Source of the DNA: Chloroflexota bacterium | GTDB lineage: Bacteria > Chloroflexota > Anaerolineae > Promineifilales > Promineifilaceae | Reading direction: 5' to 3' | Length of the DNA: 11,881 bases | Assembly: GCA_008501785.1 (NCBI GenBank) | Contig: QQUD01000309.1 | Location: 1-11,881 of the forward strand | Made by a program: the position numbers and the translations under genes | Shown: piece by piece, positions 5,852-11,881 of the stretch | Layout of the letters: every line of letters starts with the position of its first letter | Position numbering within the stretch: position 1 is the stretch's first letter | The notes under the pieces: generated by a model | What the model was told of the DNA's origin: nothing | The model's input: only the letters and a program-made list of their open reading frames with translations | Database searches by the model: none

Positions 5852-7486
5852 ATGTTTGCTCGTGAAAACAAGCTGGCTGCCTGGAATATCGGTATTGCCA
5901 TGGGAGCCTTGTTTATAGGAGGGTCACTTGGCCCCTTGCAGAAATTAGAACATGTGGGGATTAATCTTTATTCATCCCTCAACAGCATTGGTTTGGCAAG
6001 CTACTATCAAGGCTTGACCATTCATGCCGTTCTAAATGCATTAGTTTGGACCACCTTTTTTATTGTTGGGTTCTTTACCTTTGCTATACCCCGCAGCCTA
6101 AATCGTGAATTAACACATCCCAAAGTAAACCTGGCCGCGTTAATTACAATGACCATTGGCACGGTCATGGCTGCCATTCCTATTTTGATGAACCTGGCAA
6201 CTGTATTGTTTACCTTTTATCCACCCATGAAGGCTGACCCATTCTTTTATATTGGGTTGACGCTGGTTGTCGTGGGTTCCTGGGTTGCCGGTGTAGGATA
6301 TTATTTAACCTATATTCAATGGCGGAAAGAAAACCCAGGTGAGACGACCCCATTTATTGCCCTTGGTTCATTGATTACCATGGTGCTGTGGCAAATTTCC
6401 ACCCTGGGCATTGCCATTGAAATGTTGTGGTTCTTAATTCCCTGGTCCCTGGGCTTGATAGAAGGGGTTGATGTGCAGTTGGCACGCACTTTCTTCTGGT
6501 TTACCGGGCATCCACTGGTTTACTTCTGGCTGCTGCCTGCCTACATTTCCTGGTATGGCATGATGCCCAAACAAGCTGGCGGGAAGTTGTTTAGCGAGCC
6601 ATTGGCAAAACTGGTCTTTTGGCTGTTCCTGCTGCTCTCTACACCACTCGGGTTCCACCACCAATATGTAGACCCCGGTGTACCGGCTGGTTGGAAAGCG
6701 CTTCATGCAATTTTGACCTATGGTGTTTTTGTACCCAGTATGTTAACTGCATTCAATGTCGTTGCATCTCTTGAAATTGGTGGACGTGCCCGTGGCGGTA
6801 AAGGTTTGTTAGGTTGGATTCGCACGTTACCGTGGGGTGATCCCTCATATGCTGCCCAAAATCTGGCGATGATATTATTTGTTTTTGGTGGCATTGGCGG
6901 TTTGACCAACGCTTCATATAATCTAAATTTGGTCATTCACAATACGATGTGGGTGCCGGGACATTTTCATTTAACTGTTGGGTCTGCCACAACATTGAGC
7001 TTCTTTGGTATCGCTTACTGGTTGGTGCCAAAACTGGCTGGCAAGCCGTTGTGGAACCGCAAAGTTGCACTATGGCAGGCATGGACCTGGTTTGGGGGCA
7101 TGTTGCTGATGTCCAACGGATTGCACATTTTGGGGCTGAATTTTGGTGCGCCACGCCGTACTATGTTGGGAATCGCGCCTTATGCTTCTCCTGACTGGCA
7201 GCCGTTGTTAATTGAAGCCGCAGTAGGTGGCATTATTCTGGGCATTAGTGGACTTCTCTTCTATGCCAATATGATTGGAACAGTCTTTTCCAAGAAAGCT
7301 TTGCAAAAAGTTATTGAAATGCCAGTGGCCGAGCCATTGCATCCAGAACCCACACCCGCGTGGCTGGATACGTGGCGTCCCTGGTTAGTGGCTACCATTG
7401 TTTTAATTATTGTTGCTTATGGACCCGTTCTGATTGCGATGATATCGAATCTGAACATGACTTCACCCGGATTTAGGGTGTGGTAA
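5852..7486 (+). CDS. cbaA: Cytochrome c oxidase subunit I, ba3 type (B-family haem-copper oxidase)
   Basis: A 544-residue catalytic subunit that reduces oxygen to water and pumps protons. Low-spin haem ligands are H58 and H373 and the high-spin haem ligand is H371 (P-G-H-F-H-L-T). CuB ligands are H220, H269 and H270, and Y224 (G-H-P-L-V-Y) is the cross-linked tyrosine. Their spacing equals that of Thermus ba3 (233, 237, 282, 283, 384, 386) with a constant offset of 13. Residues matching the ba3 K-channel, Y231, Y235, S296 and T299, are also in place, while a classical D-channel motif is not seen. About thirteen hydrophobic helices are present. GGAGGT at 5840-5845 precedes ATG 5852 and overlaps the ctaB stop. 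No subunit III is expected for this type and none is found. Confidence 0.97.
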   Translation: MFARENKLAAWNIGIAMGALFIGGSLGPLQKLEHVGINLYSSLNSIGLASYYQGLTIHAVLNALVWTTFFIVGFFTFAIPRSLNRELTHPKVNLAALITMTIGTVMAAIPILMNLATVLFTFYPPMKADPFFYIGLTLVVVGSWVAGVGYYLTYIQWRKENPGETTPFIALGSLITMVLWQISTLGIAIEMLWFLIPWSLGLIEGVDVQLARTFFWFTGHPLVYFWLLPAYISWYGMMPKQAGGKLFSEPLAKLVFWLFLLLSTPLGFHHQYVDPGVPAGWKALHAILTYGVFVPSMLTAFNVVASLEIGGRARGGKGLLGWIRTLPWGDPSYAAQNLAMILFVFGGIGGLTNASYNLNLVIHNTMWVPGHFHLTVGSATTLSFFGIAYWLVPKLAGKPLWNRKVALWQAWTWFGGMLLMSNGLHILGLNFGAPRRTMLGIAPYASPDWQPLLIEAAVGGIILGISGLLFYANMIGTVFSKKALQKVIEMPVAEPLHPEPTPAWLDTWRPWLVATIVLIIVAYGPVLIAMISNLNMTSPGFRVW

Positions 7487-7563
7487 AATCGAATGATGGA
7501 TTGTGTAAATTCGAGCATGATCCATCGTCTATAAACTTCTTTTATTTGGAGGATTTTAAAAAA

Positions 7564-7989
7564 ATGCGAAAATTGATATTAGTGATTCTGTTAATCCTCT
7601 CCCTATCTTTTGTATTGGCTGCCTGTGGTGGCGGTGACAGTGGGGGAGATGCAGCAGACGGTGGTGGGCCAAGTGTGGCAAATGGTGAGAAGCTGTTCAA
7701 ACAGACCGTAATTGGTTCTGCTAGCGCACCGGGCTGTATTACCTGCCATTCTTTAGAGGAAGGCGTGGTTCTAGTTGGTCCGTCTCATTATGATATTGCC
7801 AAGCGCTCAGAAGGGGTCGTTCCTGGCATGAGTGTTGAAGAGTATATTCGGCAATCAATTGTAGAACCGAATGCACACATCACTGAAGGCTATGCTGAAG
7901 GTGTCATGTATGCAAACTACGGAACAGACATACCTGCTCCAAATATTGACGATATTGTCGCCTTTATGCTCACGCTTCAGGGCGAATAA
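7564..7989 (+). CDS. Monohaem cytochrome c lipoprotein, probable electron donor to the oxidase
   Basis: A 141-residue secreted protein. A basic start and hydrophobic stretch (4-18) end in the lipobox L-A-A-C, so C21 should be lipidated and the protein anchored on the outer face of the membrane. A Gly/Asp/Ser-rich linker (22-37) precedes one class I cytochrome c domain. Haem attaches at C58-I-T-C61-H62, and M115 (G-V-M-Y-A-N-Y-G) is the probable sixth ligand. GGAGG at 7548-7552 lies 11 bases before ATG 7564; an in-frame start at 7480 would spoil the signal peptide. It follows subunit I by 77 bp and ends at a strong terminator, so it probably closes the oxidase operon and reduces CuA. Confidence 0.94.
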   Translation: MRKLILVILLILSLSFVLAACGGGDSGGDAADGGGPSVANGEKLFKQTVIGSASAPGCITCHSLEEGVVLVGPSHYDIAKRSEGVVPGMSVEEYIRQSIVEPNAHITEGYAEGVMYANYGTDIPAPNIDDIVAFMLTLQGE

Positions 7990-8006
7990 CGATTTTTTAA
8001 ATTGAA

Positions 8007-8012
8007 TTGACA
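8007..8012 (+). promoter_or_regulatory. Consensus -35 hexamer TTGACA embedded before a terminator hairpin
   Basis: TTGACA at 8007-8012 is a perfect -35 hexamer. Its -10 partner would be TTCGAT (8030-8035, 17-base spacer), only three of six matches, and it would lie inside the hairpin arm. It may drive the cytochrome b fusion gene, since only 20 bp separate the terminator from that start. Weak -10, so low confidence. Confidence 0.3.
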
Positions 8013-8016
8013 GACT

Positions 8017-8065
8017 ACGTGGTACGTAATTCGATACAAAAAAGAGAATTACGTACCACGTTTTT
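8017..8065 (+). terminator. Rho-independent terminator after the cytochrome c gene
   Basis: ACGTGGTACGTAATTC (8017-8032) is exactly inverted at 8046-8061, a 16-bp perfect stem with a 13-base loop, followed by TTTTT and then ATTTT. It ends 20 bp before the start of the cytochrome b fusion gene. That gene must therefore be read through from the oxidase operon or begin transcription at or inside this element. Confidence 0.85.
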
Positions 8066-8085
8066 ATTTTAAATGGTTTGTACTT

Positions 8086-10368
8086 ATGCAGACACGGAAG
8101 CGGAAAGACCCTGAACTGCTATCCGGAGTAGACCCTGAGCAGGATTGTCAGCCAACGGAGCCGAATATTCAACTGCCTGGAAAAAATCCCAGCAAAGTGA
8201 ATAACTTTGACTATAAAGGTGCCTGGGATGAGGTGATGAAGGGAAATTTGGTTGCAAAAGAAAGGTTGGATTCGTGGGTTCCGCAGCGTGGGCGGTGGGC
8301 GTATGCGTTGGAGAAGGCGTCGTTGTGGGTGGAACGGCCGTTTGCCCATCTAACCGGTACCACCCAACTCAACCCCTTCTACCACTCCGGCACGATTGCC
8401 TCATTTTTAGCAATTGTCGTGGGACTCTCTGGCTTTTACATCTTCCTGTTCTTCCAATATGGCATAGATGCTTCATACGAGTCTGTTTTAACACGTATCG
8501 AAGGTCCATTTTTAGCACGTGTAGGCCGAGCTGTGCATAAATACGCCTCTGGCGCACTCGTAATCACGACCTTACTACACGCTTACCGCACCCTGTTTAT
8601 GGAACGATTCCGAGGGCAGCGGTGGTTGGCATGGATATCCGGCATTGTCATGACCTTTATTATCTGGCTGGCTGGCGTCACCGGATATTGGTTGATAGCT
8701 GATGAGCGTGCCCAGCTCATTAACGACGGATTTATTCGTTTTCTTAACTCCTTTTCTAATTTAGGTGACCAATATGTTGCTGTATTGACAGCGGCAGAAA
8801 ACTCTGGTGAGAGCTGGCAGTTGCTATTGCTGTTGTTAATTGTGCATGTGGTGCTGTATTTAATTGTCGTTGGCTTTTTTATCATTCATGTTTTGCGTTT
8901 GAAACGCGCCCAATTTTTACCAGAATTGCATTGGACATTGGGGATTGGTGCTATTTTGCTGCTCATTTCAGCCCTTTTCCCTGTTGGCATGTTGCCCAAA
9001 GCTAACCCAAATCAAATTCCTGATATTGTGACAGTTGATCCACTATTCTTGTTTTATTTGCCAACGGACGGCAATTTTTGGGCCTATGTGGTGTGGGGTG
9101 GGTTGTTTGTGGTGACGGTAATCGGGATTGTTTTGCCGTGGCTGCCGCATCGGAAAAAACGGAGTGCAGCCACTTCTGCATCTGAAAATGGCGCACCTAC
9201 AATAATTCCGATTGATTTGCCTAAGGTCAACATCATCAAGGATCGCTGTACTGGTTGTACGAAATGTGCGTTGGATTGTCCGTATGGGGCAATTGAAATG
9301 GTGGAGCGACATGACGGCAAACGGCATAAATACATTGCAATTGAGGACCCCAGCCTCTGTGTTTCATGTGGGATTTGTGTGGGGTCATGTGATATTTTGG
9401 CTGTGACGATGGGCGATACACCACCGGAAATCATGTGGGCAACAGTGGCAACACGGTTGGCAATTGCCAAAGCAAAAGCACCAGAAGGCAAGGTGAAGGT
9501 TGTGTTTACATGTGAACGACATGCGGCACACGGCGCACAGCCTTATCTGGAAAATGGGCAAGTCTTAGCCTTGCAACAAGGGCTGGAAATTGTAACGCTG
9601 CCTTGTGTGGGAGCCGCCCCACCGGATTTGATGTCGCGTGCTTTAGATGCCGGGGCCAGCGAAGTGCAGGTGATTGGGTGTCCTCCATTTGATTGTGCCA
9701 ATCGGGAAGGCAATATTTGGGCAGAACGGCGCTTGGTGCGGAAACGGGTGCCGCGTTTGAGAAGACCGTATGCGAATGCGCCGATAACGGCCGTTTGGCT
9801 GCCTCCCGATCAATTTGCAAAAGGCTTGCAAACCCCACCCATCATGACCGTTTCCGAGCGTGGGAATGCAGCAGAACCCAATTATCTGGTAAGTCGTCGC
9901 ATGTTCCCATCGCTAAACTGGCGCAATTTTGTGGCTGCCTTTGGTTTATTAGCTGTGGTCATGATTGCTCAAATATTTTTAACAGATATACCATTTACAC
10001 CGCAACCCTCTCAGACATCTCAAATTCGCATTTTGTTAGATAACCCTGCGCAACCTTTCAATCGAACCGGCGCATTTGTGATGCCTCAAAATCCGGTAGA
10101 ATTGCACCTTGAAGTGGATGGGCAAACAGTTTTCGTACAAAGTTATTCTCCTGAAAAGTTGTTTTCACAGACACCTGACCCATTTTGGGGTGAATTCCCA
10201 ATTTCAACCGGTAATCACCATGTGCAACTCGTTTATATAGATACCCAAACGGACGCTACTACAATCTTATTTGACAACAAAGTAGATTTTCAACAAGGGC
10301 AAATTGTACGATTCCACTATAAGCCCAATCGTATCATTCGCTGTTTCGAGGGTGTCTGCTGTCAATAA
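8086..10368 (+). CDS. Fusion: cytochrome b - 2x[4Fe-4S] ferredoxin - MvhD/FlpD domain - TM - extracytoplasmic tail
   Basis: A 760-residue multi-domain redox protein. Residues about 60-272 are a four-helix bc1-type cytochrome b, with haem pairs H151/H165 and H254/H268, both separated by 13 residues as in bc1 and unlike b6f (14 in the second pair). Two more helices follow (about 283-303, 331-352). An even number of helices puts the next part in the cytoplasm: two ferredoxin motifs (C388, C391, C394, C398; C425, C428, C431, C435), then an MvhD/FlpD-like domain (about 468-560) with C476, C507, C532, C537 and the G-C-P-P-F-D-C-A-N-R-E-G-N block. A helix at 613-634 leads to an outside, beta-rich tail ending C-F-E-G-V-C-C-Q. 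MvhD proteins carry electrons between hydrogenase or other donors and heterodisulfide-reductase-type partners, so I infer a quinone-to-cytoplasmic-carrier route. No Rieske partner is in view. No clear Shine-Dalgarno before ATG 8086; residue 51 is an alternative start. Domains are firm; the reaction is unknown. Confidence 0.93.
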   Translation: MQTRKRKDPELLSGVDPEQDCQPTEPNIQLPGKNPSKVNNFDYKGAWDEVMKGNLVAKERLDSWVPQRGRWAYALEKASLWVERPFAHLTGTTQLNPFYHSGTIASFLAIVVGLSGFYIFLFFQYGIDASYESVLTRIEGPFLARVGRAVHKYASGALVITTLLHAYRTLFMERFRGQRWLAWISGIVMTFIIWLAGVTGYWLIADERAQLINDGFIRFLNSFSNLGDQYVAVLTAAENSGESWQLLLLLLIVHVVLYLIVVGFFIIHVLRLKRAQFLPELHWTLGIGAILLLISALFPVGMLPKANPNQIPDIVTVDPLFLFYLPTDGNFWAYVVWGGLFVVTVIGIVLPWLPHRKKRSAATSASENGAPTIIPIDLPKVNIIKDRCTGCTKCALDCPYGAIEMVERHDGKRHKYIAIEDPSLCVSCGICVGSCDILAVTMGDTPPEIMWATVATRLAIAKAKAPEGKVKVVFTCERHAAHGAQPYLENGQVLALQQGLEIVTLPCVGAAPPDLMSRALDAGASEVQVIGCPPFDCANREGNIWAERRLVRKRVPRLRRPYANAPITAVWLPPDQFAKGLQTPPIMTVSERGNAAEPNYLVSRRMFPSLNWRNFVAAFGLLAVVMIAQIFLTDIPFTPQPSQTSQIRILLDNPAQPFNRTGAFVMPQNPVELHLEVDGQTVFVQSYSPEKLFSQTPDPFWGEFPISTGNHHVQLVYIDTQTDATTILFDNKVDFQQGQIVRFHYKPNRIIRCFEGVCCQ

Positions 10369-10412
10369 ACTTCAAAAAGTGTCAAATACCTATCTTTTTT
10401 CATAAATTGGGG

Positions 10413-10442
10413 TTGTCAAAATAGGGGGTATCCAATTAAAAT
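10413..10442 (+). promoter_or_regulatory. Sigma-70-like promoter for the RHH gene
   Basis: TTGTCA (10413-10418) and TAAAAT (10437-10442) each match five of six consensus bases with an 18-base spacer. The predicted start would be about 23 bases before ATG 10472. Between is GGAG at 10461-10464, the ribosome site. This gives the small gene its own promoter, separate from the fusion gene upstream, whose stop lies 44 bp before the -35 box. Confidence 0.55.
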
Positions 10443-10471
10443 AGAAGGGGTGTCATCATAGGAGTGTGCAT

Positions 10472-10750
10472 ATGGATCCCGAAAATGACCAAGGAAATGG
10501 ACAAGTCGTGAAAATAAAATTACCACAAAGCCTCGTGCAGCGTTTGCAAAATTGCGTTCATCCAGAAAAACAGAGCCGTTTTATTGTAGATGCAATTGAA
10601 CAGCGCTTGAGCTTTGAGGAACAGTTTACTGCGTTAGAAGAAACGGCCGCTAACTGGCTGCAATCAAACGACCAAGATATTTTGCCAGAAGACGAGTTTT
10701 TAAACTGGCTAAATGAAAGTGGGGGTGTGTGGAACCAGGCCCAACAATAA
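10472..10750 (+). CDS. Ribbon-helix-helix (CopG/antitoxin-like) protein, orphan
   Basis: A 92-residue small protein. Residues about 11-46 (V-V-K-I-K-L-P as the DNA-contacting strand, then L-V-Q-R-L and S-R-F-I-V-D-A-I-E-Q-R-L as the two helices) fit the ribbon-helix-helix fold that binds DNA as a dimer. The acidic, Trp-containing tail (61-90) resembles the toxin-binding tail of CopG/ParD-type antitoxins. No toxin follows: the next element is a terminator and then a convergent gene. GGAG lies seven bases before ATG 10472; a GTG at 10466 is too close to it to be the start. It could be an orphan antitoxin or a stand-alone repressor, perhaps controlling its own promoter. Confidence 0.72.
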   Translation: MDPENDQGNGQVVKIKLPQSLVQRLQNCVHPEKQSRFIVDAIEQRLSFEEQFTALEETAANWLQSNDQDILPEDEFLNWLNESGGVWNQAQQ

Positions 10751-10778
10751 ACACACAAAAAAATTAAATTGAAAAACA

Positions 10779-10810
10779 AAAAGCCGGTTGAGGTAAATCA
10801 ACCGGCTTTT
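10779..10810. terminator. Bidirectional intrinsic terminator between convergent genes
   Basis: AAAAGCCGGTTGA (10779-10791) and TCAACCGGCTTTT (10798-10810) form a perfect 13-bp stem with a six-base loop. The A-run on one side and T-run on the other let it work in both directions. It lies between the RHH gene (ending 10750) and the leftward UPF0182 gene (ending 10832), as expected for a shared terminator. Confidence 0.9.
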
Positions 10811-10831
10811 ACTGTTTACAGTTAAGAAAAT

Positions 10832-11881
10832 TTATTCAATTATTTGAGCGAGTTTTTCTAAGTCTGCCTGTAATGCCTCTAATTCGCGCCCATACGTTGT
10901 CCAATCTCCGTCACGTTGCGCGGCCTCGGCTGCTTCAAAATGAGCATTTGCAGAAGCAACTAATTCTTCGAATGTTTCATCAATTGCCGGTGCGGGTTCG
11001 GTTTGAGGTGTTGTTTCTTCAGTCACATCAGTTTCTGTTGGTGGCGCCTCATCTACGATAACTTCAGCCGATGGTGCCTCTAGAAGCAAAGCAGTTAATG
11101 CTTCATCAAGCGTTGTGCGCATGGCAATGCGTGAATTGGTGGCAACAATCACGCGCTTTAACTCCGGTAATGCACTGGTTTCTGCCTGTAAATAGATAGG
11201 TTCGACATACAAGAAACTGTTTCCCATTGGAATGGTTAACAAGTTGCCGCGAATGATGCCAGAGCCACTTTGATCCCATAAAGTAAACTGTTCTGAAATG
11301 TCTGGTTCCTGATCAATGCGGGCCTCAACCTGAATAGGTCCAAGGATCAATTCTTGTCTTGGCAGTTGGTAAACGACCAGTTCACCATAATGTCCAGGAT
11401 CGTTTCGTGCCGCCAGCCATGCGACCATATTGTCTTTACTGGACGGTGTCATTGGCATAATCAGCAAATATTCACTTTCTTCTTCTCCTGGGAGGCGCAG
11501 CAGCACAAAATAGGGTTCTATTTCTTGTTCACCACCCTGGAAAATTTCATTTGGAATTTTCCACTGATCTTCTTTGGAGAAAAAGACGCGCTCATTTGTC
11601 ATGTGATAAGTTGTATATTGTTCTGCCTGAATGCGGAACAAGTCTTCGGGATAACGCAGATGCTGTTCCAATCCTTCAGGAAGGGCAGACATGGGTTGGA
11701 ATAAACCGGGAAATGCTGCGCTGTATGTTTGAATAATGGGATCGTCAGGATCAACAATGTAGTAGTTGACGTTTCCATCATAGGCATCTATTGTGATTTT
11801 AACGGAGTTGCGAATATAGCTAATGCCATTAATGGGCGTAGGGTAGGGGAGACTGCGGCTCAGGGTGTAGGCATCTTGAAT
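10832..11881 (-). CDS. UPF0182 family membrane protein, C-terminal part (5' end outside window)
   Basis: The reading frame is open through the right edge, giving 349 visible residues and a stop at 10832-10834. The block near the window edge (Y-I-R-N-S-V-K, I-D-A-Y-D-G, V-D-P-D-D-P-I, A-F-P-G-L-F, then L-R-Y-P-E-D-L-F) is the signature of UPF0182 (COG1615), a family of about 900-residue proteins with seven N-terminal helices and a large extracytoplasmic domain. Only that outer domain is visible here. A Pro/Glu/Thr-rich linker then leads to a helical tail with the family's G-D-W-x-x-Y-G motif. An internal ATG at 11692 is not a real start, because the conserved sequence continues upstream of it. 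Function is unknown. It converges on the RHH gene. Confidence 0.93.
   Translation of the reverse strand: MQDAYTLSRSLPYPTPINGISYIRNSVKITIDAYDGNVNYYIVDPDDPIIQTYSAAFPGLFQPMSALPEGLEQHLRYPEDLFRIQAEQYTTYHMTNERVFFSKEDQWKIPNEIFQGGEQEIEPYFVLLRLPGEEESEYLLIMPMTPSSKDNMVAWLAARNDPGHYGELVVYQLPRQELILGPIQVEARIDQEPDISEQFTLWDQSGSGIIRGNLLTIPMGNSFLYVEPIYLQAETSALPELKRVIVATNSRIAMRTTLDEALTALLLEAPSAEVIVDEAPPTETDVTEETTPQTEPAPAIDETFEELVASANAHFEAAEAAQRDGDWTTYGRELEALQADLEKLAQIIE

Noticed and set aside
7495..7526. Hairpin GATGGAT/ATCCATC between subunit I and the cytochrome c gene
   Set aside because: Only seven pairs around an 18-base loop and no T-run, so weaker than expected for a terminator or regulatory site.
7480..7563. 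A longer N-terminus for the cytochrome c lipoprotein
   Set aside because: It would place 28 mostly polar residues before a clear lipoprotein signal peptide, and the ribosome site lies before 7564.
5852..7989. A lost cytochrome oxidase subunit III
   Set aside because: ba3-type oxidases lack subunit III, and the IIa peptide, short subunit II and active-site spacing show this is the ba3 type, so nothing is missing.
9084..9491. A 135-codon open frame on the minus strand opposite the ferredoxin region of the fusion gene
   Set aside because: It lies wholly opposite strongly conserved Fe-S motifs on the plus strand, resembles no known family, has irregular composition and no ribosome site. It is a shadow frame.
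11354..11704. A 116-codon plus-strand open frame near the right end
   Set aside because: It is antisense to conserved UPF0182 coding sequence and has no family resemblance.

Overview
The window most resembles a chromosomal stretch of a Chloroflexota bacterium, perhaps Anaerolineae or Ardenticatenia. That placement rests on gene content: a ba3-type oxidase with a IIa peptide, a UPF0182 protein, a cAMP-receptor-type regulator and an MvhD-containing cytochrome b. A frequently repeated AACGGCCGTT palindrome, which I associate from memory with that group, also points there. It is an inference, not a phylogenetic result. No rRNA, tRNA, CRISPR array, transposase or phage gene was seen.

Left part (1-2103): two leftward genes, a Crp/Fnr-family regulator (136-897) and a DUF3307 membrane protein (1040-1729), surrounded by repeat-rich intergenic DNA. 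The gap between them carries two CTTCC-S-GGAAG palindromes inside a 13-bp inverted repeat. The 395-bp gap to the next gene holds a heptamer/hexamer tandem repeat, a perfect TGTGA-N6-TCACA CRP-type site, and a long palindrome just before the Rrf2 gene.

Middle part (2125-7989): a rightward aerobic respiration cluster. An Rrf2 regulator with four cysteines is followed by two SCO copper-chaperone paralogues. After a REP-like hairpin come a ba3-type (B-family) cytochrome c oxidase and accessory genes: a 43-residue subunit IIa, CuA subunit II, haem farnesyltransferase, subunit I, and a monohaem cytochrome c lipoprotein. The cluster ends at a strong hairpin-plus-T-run terminator. The logic is coherent: SCO proteins supply or reduce the CuA site, CtaB makes haem O/A precursor, the lipoprotein cytochrome c probably feeds electrons to CuA, and the Rrf2 protein is the likely local sensor-regulator.

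Right part (8086-11881): immediately after that terminator lies the most unusual gene, a 760-residue fusion of a bc1-like cytochrome b, two [4Fe-4S] ferredoxin clusters, an MvhD/FlpD-type domain, a further membrane helix and an extracytoplasmic beta-rich tail. No Rieske gene is in view and the PEWY quinol-site motif is not recognisable. It is the best candidate for an undescribed respiratory module, linking the quinone pool to a cytoplasmic low-potential carrier. Then come an orphan ribbon-helix-helix protein with its own promoter, a bidirectional terminator, and the C-terminal part of a leftward UPF0182 membrane protein that runs off the window end.
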